From positions 1-10,735 of the forward strand of contig CALGGQ010000198.1 in NCBI GenBank assembly GCA_937915775.1: 10,735 bases of DNA, given 5' to 3'. Positions within the stretch are counted from its first letter, which is position 1; the number at the start of each line of letters is the position of its first letter. The notes beneath the pieces are model-generated. The model was not told the origin of the DNA and did not search any database. It was given only the letters and a program-made list of their open reading frames with translations. A program made the position numbers and the translations under genes. The stretch is from an uncultured Clostridia bacterium (lineage in GTDB: Bacteria; Bacillota; Clostridia; Oscillospirales; Acutalibacteraceae). Below, one piece after another: positions 1-7,200 of this stretch.

Positions 1-24
1 GCCACTGGTCACTGGTCACTATCT
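1..24. repeat. heptamer repeat, left copy of a 24-bp inverted repeat
   Basis: Two tandem GGTCACT heptamers (7-13 and 14-20) follow a partial unit GCCACT. All 24 bases are the exact reverse complement of 10663-10686 at the other end of the window. The unit may continue left of position 1, where the window cuts it. It is not coding, because the first believable start codon is at 123. The class is an interspersed intergenic heptamer repeat; its function is unknown. Confidence 0.85.
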
Positions 25-44
25 CGACAAATTCCAATTTGTCG
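25..44. repeat. perfect 20-bp palindrome module
   Basis: CGACAAATTCCAATTTGTCG has two 9-bp arms around a CC centre. The inverted sequence recurs at 2036-2055 with 18 of 20 bases matching (TGACAAATTGGAATTTGGCG), there directly next to a different heptamer array. It therefore behaves as a mobile or exchangeable module attached to heptamer repeats. There is no T-run after it, so it is not a standard terminator. Confidence 0.75.
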
Positions 45-62
45 CTGCGCGCTCCTTTTTTC

Positions 63-91
63 TTGACAATAAATCCTGCTTATTATAAAAT
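63..91 (+). promoter_or_regulatory. sigma-A-type promoter of the SBP-ddh operon
   Basis: A perfect -35 TTGACA (63-68) is followed after 17 bp by TAAAAT (86-91), five of six bases matching the -10 consensus. The expected start point near 98 leaves a leader of about 25 nt containing the CGGAGG ribosome binding site (109-114) before the ATG at 123. The leader is too short for a riboswitch. Confidence 0.7.
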
Positions 92-122
92 TATGATATA
101 CATCCTTTCGGAGGTCTTAGCT

Positions 123-968
123 ATGAAAAAATTACTTTCCGTTCTCCTTTGCGTCGTTCTGGTTGCCGCGCTGTTTGCCGGCTGCAGCGGCAAGGAGGAG
201 CAGACCTACAGCGACACCGTGCTGATTATCGGCTACACCGAATCACAGGCACCGTTTTTAACCGTGGACGAAAACGGTAAGGCGACCGGCTTTTTCGCTG
301 ATTTATGGGAAAAGATTTTTGACGACGTCAAGGGCGATTTGAAATCCTACCGCTTTGAAAAAATTGAGGAGGGTTATCTGCTGGAGGATGACGGCGGCTT
401 TACCGATGATGCCGGCAAGGAATACAGCGCAGGGCTGCTGATGGGCGCCGTACACAAAAACAGCGGCACCTTTAACGAGGATTATTCCTTCACCGAGCCG
501 GTGATTACCGACCGCGTCATTGCGCTGACGAAGAAGGACAGCGATTATCTCACCTTCTCCGTGCTGGACGGCGCCAAGGCAACCGTCGTCAGCGACGTTG
601 CCAAAGCAGCGCTGGACGCCAACAGCGCCTTAAAGGCTTCGCTCGCCTCCGTGCAGGAGGAAACGGATATCGAAGCAGCGCTCGCGGCGCTTGATGCCGG
701 CAAGACCGACGTCGTTATCACCGACGAATTCACGTTCTGCCCGCTCGGCAAGGACGATGCCTATGACCGTCTCGGCGGTGAGCTTGATACGGTTGAATAC
801 GTCATCGCCTGCGCGAAATACAGCGGCTGGAAGGATTCGATTAATCAGGCAATCTATGAGCTGCAGAGCCCGGATTACAACGACGCGGACGAATTCACGC
901 CCCTCGTGGAGCAGCATTTCGGCTATAACGCTTCGTCCTTCGAATTCACACCGAAGCAGACGAAGTAA
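123..968 (+). CDS. solute-binding lipoprotein, amino-acid-binding-like (SBP family 3 fold), orphan
   Basis: Encodes a 281-residue lipoprotein. Residues 1-20 are a signal peptide with a basic N-terminus and hydrophobic core, ending in the lipobox LFAGC, so Cys21 should be lipidated and anchor the protein outside the membrane. The stretch APFLTVDENGKATGF (about 43-57) matches the start of lobe 1 in periplasmic amino-acid-binding proteins, and YSFTEPVITDRV (121-132) and DAGKTDVVITDE (191-202) match later conserved segments of that fold. The usual T-x-x-R ligand-carboxylate motif is not visible before the FTEP segment; instead there is an acidic, Gly-rich stretch (about 88-120), so the ligand cannot be named. 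The start at 123 is preferred over an in-frame ATG at 39 because it has the ribosome binding site, the promoter and the signal peptide. No permease or ATPase gene is nearby. It is followed after 21 bp by ddh, so the two are probably co-transcribed. Confidence 0.85.
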   Translation: MKKLLSVLLCVVLVAALFAGCSGKEEQTYSDTVLIIGYTESQAPFLTVDENGKATGFFADLWEKIFDDVKGDLKSYRFEKIEEGYLLEDDGGFTDDAGKEYSAGLLMGAVHKNSGTFNEDYSFTEPVITDRVIALTKKDSDYLTFSVLDGAKATVVSDVAKAALDANSALKASLASVQEETDIEAALAALDAGKTDVVITDEFTFCPLGKDDAYDRLGGELDTVEYVIACAKYSGWKDSINQAIYELQSPDYNDADEFTPLVEQHFGYNASSFEFTPKQTK

Positions 969-989
969 TCATATACAGGAGGCAAAACT

Positions 990-1967
990 ATGATTAAAAT
1001 CGGTATTTTAGGCTACGGCAACCTCGGACGCGGCACTGAGGCAGCCATCAAAAAGAACCCTGATCTGGCGCTTACGGCGGTTTACACCAGAAGAAACCCC
1101 GAGGCGCTCACCATCAACACGCCGGGCGTTCCCGTCAAATCCGCCGAGGCGCTCGAGGGCGGCAAGGAGGATATCGACGTGCTCATTATCTGCGGCGGCT
1201 CCGCCACGGATTTACCGCAGATGACGCCGAAATATGCGGCGCTCTATAACGTCATTGATTCCTTTGACACCCACGCGAACATCCCGCAGCATTTTGCCAA
1301 CGTGGACGCGGCGGCAAAGGCAGCCGGCAAGGTCGGCATTATCTCCTGCGGCTGGGACCCGGGTATGTTCTCGATTAACCGCCTGTATTCCCTGAGCGTG
1401 CTGCCCGACGGCGAGGCGTACACCTTCTGGGGCAAGGGCGTCAGCCAGGGACATTCCGACGCGGTCAGACGCATTGACGGCGTGAAGGACTGCCGCCAGT
1501 ACACGATTCCCGTGCCGGCAGCGCTCGAGAGCGTCAGAAGCGGTAAAAACCCGACCCTCACCACGCGCGAAAAGCACACGAGAGAGTGCTTCGTCGTTGC
1601 CGAGGACGGCGCCGATTTAGCCCGCATTGAAAGCGAAATCAAGACGATGCCGAACTACTTTTCGGATTATGACACCACCGTTCACTTCATCTCCGCCGAG
1701 GAGATGGCGCGCGACCACAGCGGTCTGCCCCACGGCGGCAGCGTGATTTACGGCGGCACCACAAGCGACGGCACGAAGCACGTCATCGAATACAGCCTCA
1801 AGCTCGATTCCAACCCGGAATTCACCGGCTCCGTGCTGGCGGCGTTTGCCCGCGCAGCCGTCCGCCTGAACCAAGAGGGCAGGAGCGGCGCGATGTCCGT
1901 CTTTGACATTGCCCCCGCCTACCTCAGCCCCAAAACCGCCGAGGAATTAAGAGCGCATTATCTGTAA
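990..1967 (+). CDS. ddh: meso-diaminopimelate D-dehydrogenase
   Basis: Cytosolic 325-residue enzyme that makes meso-2,6-diaminopimelate in one NADPH- and ammonia-dependent step from tetrahydrodipicolinate, feeding lysine and peptidoglycan synthesis (EC 1.4.1.16). The N-terminal Rossmann motif GYGNLG (8-13) and the Thr-Arg-Arg at 33-35 fit an NADP(H)-binding site. Family signatures follow: DSFDTHANIP (90-99), SCGWDPGMFSINR (119-131), the substrate-loop segment FWGKGVSQGHSDAVRRIDG (146-164), and LPHGG (246-250). The length matches the usual 320-330 residues and the protein looks intact. AGGAGG at 977-982 lies 7 nt before the ATG. It is the second gene of the operon with the lipoprotein and is closed by the terminator at 2001-2028. 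Whether this branch is the only DAP route in the organism cannot be seen here. Confidence 0.95.
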   Translation: MIKIGILGYGNLGRGTEAAIKKNPDLALTAVYTRRNPEALTINTPGVPVKSAEALEGGKEDIDVLIICGGSATDLPQMTPKYAALYNVIDSFDTHANIPQHFANVDAAAKAAGKVGIISCGWDPGMFSINRLYSLSVLPDGEAYTFWGKGVSQGHSDAVRRIDGVKDCRQYTIPVPAALESVRSGKNPTLTTREKHTRECFVVAEDGADLARIESEIKTMPNYFSDYDTTVHFISAEEMARDHSGLPHGGSVIYGGTTSDGTKHVIEYSLKLDSNPEFTGSVLAAFARAAVRLNQEGRSGAMSVFDIAPAYLSPKTAEELRAHYL

Positions 1968-1998
1968 ACACAAAAAGCAAAAACAAAACACTTATCAT

Positions 1999-2028
1999 AA
2001 AAAAGGTGGCTGCATCAGCCACCTTTTT
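1999..2028. terminator. bidirectional rho-independent terminator
   Basis: A perfect 12-bp stem (2001-2012 with 2016-2027, core GGTGGCTG/CAGCCACC) with a 3-nt CAT loop runs into five T on the plus strand. A run of six A at 1999-2004 gives six U when read on the minus strand. It closes the SBP-ddh operon 33 bp after its stop codon and can also stop transcripts of the convergent nucleotidase gene, which would place the heptamer-hairpin element in that gene's 3' untranslated region. Confidence 0.9.
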
Positions 2029-2035
2029 GCTATAT

Positions 2036-2252
2036 TGACAAATTGGAATTTGGCGATATGTTGAAAACAACGCGATATAATTTGTAAAACAAATAGCGAT
2101 ATATTTTGCTATGCAAAATGCGATATGATATAAATCCTTAAAAACACGTGCCGCAGGCACATATCGCGCATCAGTATATCGCACATACCTGTATATCGCA
2201 AATCCGCCAGGATTTATATCGCTGTCGGGCTTTGCCCGACAAATCCTGATTT
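2036..2252. repeat. heptamer-hairpin repeat element (4x GCGATAT, then 4x ATATCGC)
   Basis: Four GCGATAT units (2053-2059, 2072-2078, 2096-2102, 2120-2126) are followed by four inverted units ATATCGC (2161-2167, 2176-2182, 2193-2199, 2216-2222). Small palindromes fill most gaps: GTTG/CAAC (2060-2071), ATTTGT/ACAAAT (2080-2094), ATTTTGC/GCAAAAT (2103-2119), GTGCC/GGCAC (2148-2160) and AAATCC/GGATTT (2200-2215). The element is bordered on the left by palindrome CAAATTGGAATTTG (2039-2052), and on the right by TGTCGGGC/GCCCGACA (2223-2241) and AAATC/GATTT (2241-2252). In addition GATATAAATCC (2127-2137) pairs with 2210-2220. No believable gene lies here. Its right edge overlaps the stop codon of the nucleotidase gene, so it is likely transcribed as that gene's 3' end. 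Function unknown. Confidence 0.85.
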
Positions 2253-2802
2253 ATGCTGCTGCGGGAGCGGGGCTGCTGGTGTGAATCATCTGCAGGATGC
2301 TGTCATAAATTTCCTGCTCGGTCATCTCGTTGGTCAGGCGCGCGCCGATGAACGAGCGGTTTTTATCGTTAATGCCGTTGACGTATTTCACCGCCGTGCC
2401 GCCCGCTTTGATCCATTCGGACAGGTTCGGATTGTAATCGTCAATCAGAATGCAGTCGCTGCTGATATCCTCGCCGTACAGCTCGCGGATTTTATCCGAC
2501 TTCTCCTCCACATCGCCGTTCACCATCACAAATTCACTGTCAAACAGCATCGGCATAAACTTATCGCGCCACTGCAGCTTTTCGCTGACAGAGTAACGAA
2601 ACATCTTCGGATACACCTTCGTCAGCACGCACACGCTGATGCCGAGCGCATCGGCGTTTTCAACGAGGCGCATCATCGCGCGCAGCATATTCCATTCGGG
2701 CGAGAGCGTTAAAAAGTAACCCTTCTGCGCCAAATCGCGCTCGGTGCAGTCCTTTCTGTATTCTGCCAAAACGCCGTCCATATCAAAAAATATTCTCTTC
2801 AT
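2251..2802 (-). CDS. HAD-superfamily 5'(3')-deoxyribonucleotidase (NT5C-like)
   Basis: A 183-residue cytosolic HAD phosphatase expected to dephosphorylate deoxyribonucleoside monophosphates and so trim dNTP pools. Motif I is FDMDGVLAEY (6-15), with Asp7 as nucleophile and Asp9 as general acid. Motif II is Thr61 in VCVLTK, motif III is Lys101 or Lys104 in EEKSDK, and motif IV is ILIDDYNPN (118-126), with Asp121/Asp122 binding Mg2+. The acidic pair followed by YNPNLSEW and the later GG-AVKY segment resemble the NT5C family rather than sugar phosphatases, but substrate assignment remains inference. AGGAGGT (2809-2815) supports the ATG at 2802. The C-terminal tail is Ala/Pro-rich (SSPAPAAA), and its TAA stop lies in the edge of the heptamer-hairpin element. 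It is convergent with ddh and has its own promoter at 2853-2881. Confidence 0.85.
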   Translation of the reverse strand: MKRIFFDMDGVLAEYRKDCTERDLAQKGYFLTLSPEWNMLRAMMRLVENADALGISVCVLTKVYPKMFRYSVSEKLQWRDKFMPMLFDSEFVMVNGDVEEKSDKIRELYGEDISSDCILIDDYNPNLSEWIKAGGTAVKYVNGINDKNRSFIGARLTNEMTEQEIYDSILQMIHTSSPAPAAA

Positions 2803-2852
2803 AACCGTACCTCCTGTCGTTATTTGCAGGTTGTTGTTTTCCTTACAATTTC

Positions 2853-2881
2853 ACTATAGCACGTACAATCATTAAAGTAAA
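2853..2881 (-). promoter_or_regulatory. promoter of the nucleotidase gene
   Basis: On the minus strand TTTACT (2876-2881) is followed after 17 bp by TATAGT (2853-2858), which is preceded by TGC and so forms an extended -10. The start point near 2846 would leave a leader of about 45 nt with the AGGAGGT site. The -35 matches four of six consensus bases. Confidence 0.55.
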
Positions 2882-2886
2882 CATTC

Positions 2887-2899
2887 ACTGTTTAACAGT
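2887..2899. promoter_or_regulatory. palindromic operator candidate
   Basis: ACTGTT-T-AACAGT is a perfect 13-nt palindrome five bases upstream of the -35 box of the nucleotidase promoter (minus strand). The position suits binding of a dimeric regulator, but no family is recognised and no second copy was seen in the window. Confidence 0.35.
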
Positions 2900-2933
2900 A
2901 CAATATTTGGGACACTTCAGACAATTCTTTCCG

Positions 2934-3009
2934 CGTTAATTGTAAAAGTAAATGAAACTTTAAGGAGTGAGATTAAGAGTAATAGTTGCATTTACTTTTA
3001 CAATTAACG
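2934..3009. repeat. 21-bp perfect inverted repeat (long hairpin or MITE-like)
   Basis: The arms at 2934-2954 and 2989-3009 are perfect reverse complements (start CGTTAATTG, end CAATTAACG). After one A-G mismatch a further 4 bp pair inward (AACT at 2956-2959 with AGTT at 2984-2987), leaving a 24-nt loop at 2960-2983 that contains AAGGAG. There is no open frame of note inside and no T-tract. It lies between the terminator of the hydrolase gene and the upstream region of the nucleotidase gene. It may be a small non-autonomous element, a strong RNA hairpin or a binding site. Confidence 0.75.
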
Positions 3010-3019
3010 TCAACAAAGG

Positions 3020-3051
3020 AAAAGGCATAGGGTAATTTTTTACCCTATGCC
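3020..3051 (-). terminator. rho-independent terminator of the DUF2974 hydrolase gene
   Basis: A perfect 12-bp stem, GGCATAGGGTAA (3024-3035) with TTACCCTATGCC (3040-3051), and a TTTT loop. Read on the minus strand the stem is followed by a short U-tract (complement of 3020-3023). It starts eight bases after the TAG stop at 3060-3062. Confidence 0.85.
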
Positions 3052-3059
3052 CGACTGTT

Positions 3060-4208
3060 CTATTCAGCTGCTCTTTGGGCGGCTGTTTTGAAGTTGCCTT
3101 CCTTCACGGCTTTTTTCGCTCTTTTGTACATTCCCTTGGCGTCCTTGACCGTCGCCTTGAGGAGCTGCTTCGTTTCCTCGTCCAGGCTCTTGAAGCCCTG
3201 CTTGCCGCCCTTGAGGGAGGCGCCGACGTGGCTCTTGACGTCCAGCAATCCGCGCTGCCCCGTGCCGTCAATCACGGCGGCGAGCATTTTTTCCACCGCC
3301 TGAATTTTTTCCTCCGGCAGGGTGGACGCCATCTCGTAAAGCGTCATATCCAGCACCTTGCTCATCTTCTTTGTATCGGCGCAGGTCATCAGCTTGTCGC
3401 CGTTGAATTTCCAGGTGAGCATATCGTGCTGCATCGCGCCCGTGATGCGCGTGCTCTTGACGGGCGTATAATCGTCGTCGTGCATCAGCATCATACCGAT
3501 CATCGAATTTTCCGGCACAAAATGCTTATACCGCGGCTTGATTTCCTCATACACGCCGCCCGTGTAATAATCATATGTAGCAAAGCCGGGCCCGTCGTTA
3601 TTATAGAGATATTTCACACGGTCGCGCACGTCCTTCGGGGAATTGAACACCGCATACTGCGCGACGTAACCGCCCTTGGAGTGACCGCAGACAATGATAT
3701 CGCCGTCATAGCGCTTGGCTACCTCGCCGAGATACGCAACGGACAGCGGGCCGGACGGCACGTTATCGCGCGAGGCAAGGATATCGTAATCCTCCTTCCA
3801 GCCGGTCAGCGTATCGTCTGTGCCGCGGAACAGAACGACGATTTCCCCTGTCGGCAGCAGATAGGTGGCAGCGTTAAACTGCACGGCTGGCTTGGTTTCA
3901 AACGTCTCCGTACAGGCGACAACCTGTATTTCCTGATAGCGCTTTTGCTCCGCCATTTCCATCAGCAGCTTGCTGATACCCTTCACCAGCACCATGCCGA
4001 CGGGCTTATGCTTGTTGCCGCGCAGGGCGAACAAATCCTTGCACGCCTTTTCAAACGGCACCGGCGCTTCGTCAAAGCTCGGCGACACCGCCTTATCCAG
4101 CGGCATATAAAAGCTCATACACAGCGCGACGTTATCCTCATCGCAAAACGGCTTTTCCGTAAAGGATACGTTACCGTAATTTTTGACATAATCTCTGACA
4201 TTGCTCAT
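3060..4208 (-). CDS. lipase-like alpha/beta hydrolase, DUF2974 (Mbeg1-like) family
   Basis: A 382-residue protein without a signal peptide, so cytosolic. It has a lipase-type nucleophile elbow GHSKGG (175-180, Ser177), preceded by the strand and turn VVLFRGTDDTLTGWKEDY (about 124-141), which is typical of class 3 lipase-like folds. Asp205 in YNNDGPGF and His261 in MQHDM are candidates to complete the triad. The region after about residue 290 is helical, and the last 60 residues are Lys-rich (DAKGMYKRAKKAVKEG), so they could contact membranes or acidic partners. The substrate is unknown; ester or lipid hydrolysis is inferred from the fold. A GTG three bases upstream is in frame, but the ATG at 4208 sits 8 nt after AAGGGG and is preferred. 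It has its own promoter, overlapping the end of the upstream PI-PLC gene, and its own terminator. Confidence 0.8.
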   Translation of the reverse strand: MSNVRDYVKNYGNVSFTEKPFCDEDNVALCMSFYMPLDKAVSPSFDEAPVPFEKACKDLFALRGNKHKPVGMVLVKGISKLLMEMAEQKRYQEIQVVACTETFETKPAVQFNAATYLLPTGEIVVLFRGTDDTLTGWKEDYDILASRDNVPSGPLSVAYLGEVAKRYDGDIIVCGHSKGGYVAQYAVFNSPKDVRDRVKYLYNNDGPGFATYDYYTGGVYEEIKPRYKHFVPENSMIGMMLMHDDDYTPVKSTRITGAMQHDMLTWKFNGDKLMTCADTKKMSKVLDMTLYEMASTLPEEKIQAVEKMLAAVIDGTGQRGLLDVKSHVGASLKGGKQGFKSLDEETKQLLKATVKDAKGMYKRAKKAVKEGNFKTAAQRAAE

Positions 4209-4240
4209 CACATATTCCCCTTTTCTGTTCTTCTGCTTCT

Positions 4241-4269
4241 ATTATAAACCTATTCGCCTGATTTTTCAA
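4241..4269 (-). promoter_or_regulatory. sigma-A-type promoter of the DUF2974 hydrolase gene
   Basis: On the minus strand TTGAAA (4264-4269) and a perfect TATAAT (4241-4246) are spaced 17 bp apart. The -35 lies directly after the stop codon of the PI-PLC gene (4272), so this gene can be expressed independently although only 63 bp separate the two reading frames. No terminator hairpin lies between them, so read-through is also possible. Confidence 0.75.
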
Positions 4270-4271
4270 TA

Positions 4272-7200
4272 TTATCCGTAATTGACCTGCTCGGAATAGG
4301 CAACGCGCAGCACGCCCTCACCGTCGTAGTAGGTGGCATACGCCTTTGCCGCCCAGGAATAATTGGTGAAACGGCGTACGTTCACCACATAGGTGCCGCT
4401 GTCCTCCTCGGTGTTGAACTTAGAGGTCGTCGTCTTATTATCGAGCGTGAGGTCAAACGATGACGGGTGGAAGCTGTCGGACGCGCTGTACTTAAAGGCA
4501 ATGCCCTTTTCCACGATTTCGCAGCCGTCCGGCACGCCGAGCGCCATGATGTACGAGCCGACGTAAGAGTTATTGTTCACATCCAGCGTTAAGGTCAGCA
4601 CGGGAATGCCCTCGGTCGGCACCGGAAGGGCAGGCTCGGTCACCTCGCGCTCTGTGTAGGCGGCATACACCGTCACATCCTCGCCCGCTGCGAGCGCGGC
4701 AAGCACCGCCGCGTTATCGTAATCCCAGTGGCCGTTCGTGCCGCCGTAGTGGAACGGCACCGCCGGACACAGCGGCACAATCGTGGTCACCGTCGCCCAC
4801 TGTGCCGTCGTTTTAGTAACTCTGCCGGCAACGTAACCGCTGTCGTTGGCAAAGGTCAGTGTAGCGCCGCCGCTGACATCAAACAGCGGGATAATATCCG
4901 TATTCGAGGAAATCGTAAAGGCATACCGCGCCTCAGTGGAGAGAATCCGCTTCGACTTCGTTTCATACCAGCCGGCAAAGGTGTAGCCGTTTGCCGCCAC
5001 TGCCGTTAAGGAAATTTCCGTGCCGAAAAGCGGCATAAAGGTTCCTGTTGCCTGACCGGTCAGCAGCCCGTCATAGGTCGCGCTGACCGCGCCGCCTTCG
5101 GCGTCCGTCAACGTCAAAGTCAGATACGGCACCAGGTCGGAAATCGCCGTCAGGATAGCAGCCGCCGCTGCGTCCACCTCCGCCTGTGTTTCGGCAGCCA
5201 GCGCGTCATTACCGTCGGCGACGGCATTCACCAGCGCCGCATAGGAAGCGGCGGAATAATCGTCCTTGCTGTAGGTTTTGGCGAGCGCAATCGCCGCCTC
5301 CAGCGCCTCGGTATCTGTCAGCCCCGTCACCTTGAGGGCAACGTCGACGGTTGCATCCGAGGTCAGCGCAAAGGAATAGGTGGTATCCGTGGAGGTCAGC
5401 GTGCCCTCGGCGTGCGTGACCGTCCACTGCTTCACCGTGCCGTCGCCGGTATAGCGCACCTCCACAATCGTATTTTCGGGAATGGCGCTGAGGTTCGTCG
5501 TCTGCGTGCCATTGATATATACCGCAATCTCGCCGTCGGCAGAGCAGGTCGGGATACACAGCACGCCGGAATGCCCATCATAGGTGCTGAGCCACGTGTT
5601 CGAGCCGCTCACCTTCACCGGATCGCTTGCCAGCGTATCCTCAAAAATATGCCCGTCCGTTTCGCCGGCATACAGCGCCATTACCTCCCGGTCGGAGAGC
5701 GCCTTGCTGTAGCAGGTAACATTATCGAGCGAAAGCGTCGGCGTACCCCAATACGGCGTATAGGAGCCGAGGTACAGCTTGGTATCGGCGCTTCTGAGGA
5801 ACTGCATCAGTCCGCCATTCAGCATATAGTTATCCGTGCCGACGCTCATCGCGTCCACGGTTGCCTGCAGCACACCGTTGACATAATATTTCAACGTGGA
5901 ATCGTCCAGTATTTCCACCGTGATATACTGCCACTGCTGTTTTTGAACGGCAGCGCAGGCAGTCGTATAATCAAAATAGATACCGGCGTTTGTATAGGTC
6001 GCATCGCTGCCGCCGTTGCCCAGGTTAAAGCGAAGATAGCCGTCCGTACCGATGGTAAAATACTTCTTTTCGCCGATAGCGCCCTGCGCAAAGGTAATGC
6101 TCTCGCGGTTGCCCCAGTAATTGCCGTTAATCCGCTGCCAGAAGCTGACGGTGATGCCGTCTGTGCTGACGGCGGAAAACGGGCTGACGTTCGTCGCGAT
6201 ATAATTGGTCGTAGACTCGTTTTCGCCGCTGTAGGGGAAATAGGCGGTGCCGCTTCTGCCGAACTGGTCGGTCGTCTGATGGTAAACGGAGTAGCCGCCG
6301 TCCGATGTGCCGGTATGCGCGTCGCCGCCGAGCGAATCGGTAAACGTGTTTTCGTACTGCCGGTAAGCGCTGCTGTCGCTTTCGATATAATCGAGCATTC
6401 TGACGTTATCGAGGAAGCACTGCGTCGTGCCGCCTATATTATAGATATTATAGGTAGCGCCGTAATAGAGCTTGATATCATTCGCGCTCAGGAAGGAAAA
6501 AATACCGTCGTTGCCGCTCACGCCGTACGGATAGCCGGAAGCGCAGCTCTGGCTGAGGTTATAGGTGCGGGCGAGATTGCCGTCGATATAATAATCCAGG
6601 ATATGCTCGCCGAGGTCGCTTTTATAAATCAGAATTTTTATCGTTACCCAGCCCTGACCGGTGGTGTTCACCGCCGAGGAGCTGTTCAAATCAAAGTAGC
6701 AGTTGTTGCTGCCGCCGATACCGCCGTTGCCGTCGTTAAACAGAATCGTGCCGTTGGTCATTAAAATGAAGTAGCGGTTGTCGGCATTGTTGCCGGTGGA
6801 GAAATTCAGCACGGAATTGTTCCAGCCGCGGTCGGTATCGCACTTCTGCGTGTATTCAATCGTCAGACCGCCGCTCAGATCCTTGCCGGCAAACGGGTTT
6901 GCCGCCGCCCTGCTGATGTTGCCCGCCTTTGTGTTAATGCTGTAATAGCCGGTGCTGGCGTAGGCGGGCACCGCCTCGGTACCGAGCGTGACATTGCTCG
7001 GCAGCGACACGCTCTCCAGATTATTAAAGCCGTAAAACGCATAGTTGCCGATATAGGTCACGCCGTCATTCACCACAATGTGCTTGATGATATCGGTGTT
7101 GTACTGCCCGTCAAACAGGCAGTTTTTAATCTGGTCGCTCCAGGGCGCCGTCGTGCCGGTGTTCTTAATACCGCTGTTACTGTCAAGGCTGTAATCATTC

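Noticed and set aside
39..122. In-frame upward extension of the lipoprotein gene to an ATG at 39
   Set aside because: It would place 28 residues before a typical lipoprotein signal peptide, run through the promoter and the palindrome, and has no ribosome binding site. The ATG at 123 has CGGAGG, signal peptide and lipobox.
1924..2184. Minus-strand open frame over the heptamer-hairpin element
   Set aside because: It runs through the terminator, the repeat units and the 3' end of ddh and has no ribosome binding site; the repeats explain its Ile/Ala/Tyr pattern.
4272..4300. Sortase anchor or membrane segment at the C-terminus of the PI-PLC protein
   Set aside because: The end (RVAYSEQVNYG) has no LPXTG-like motif, hydrophobic stretch or basic tail.
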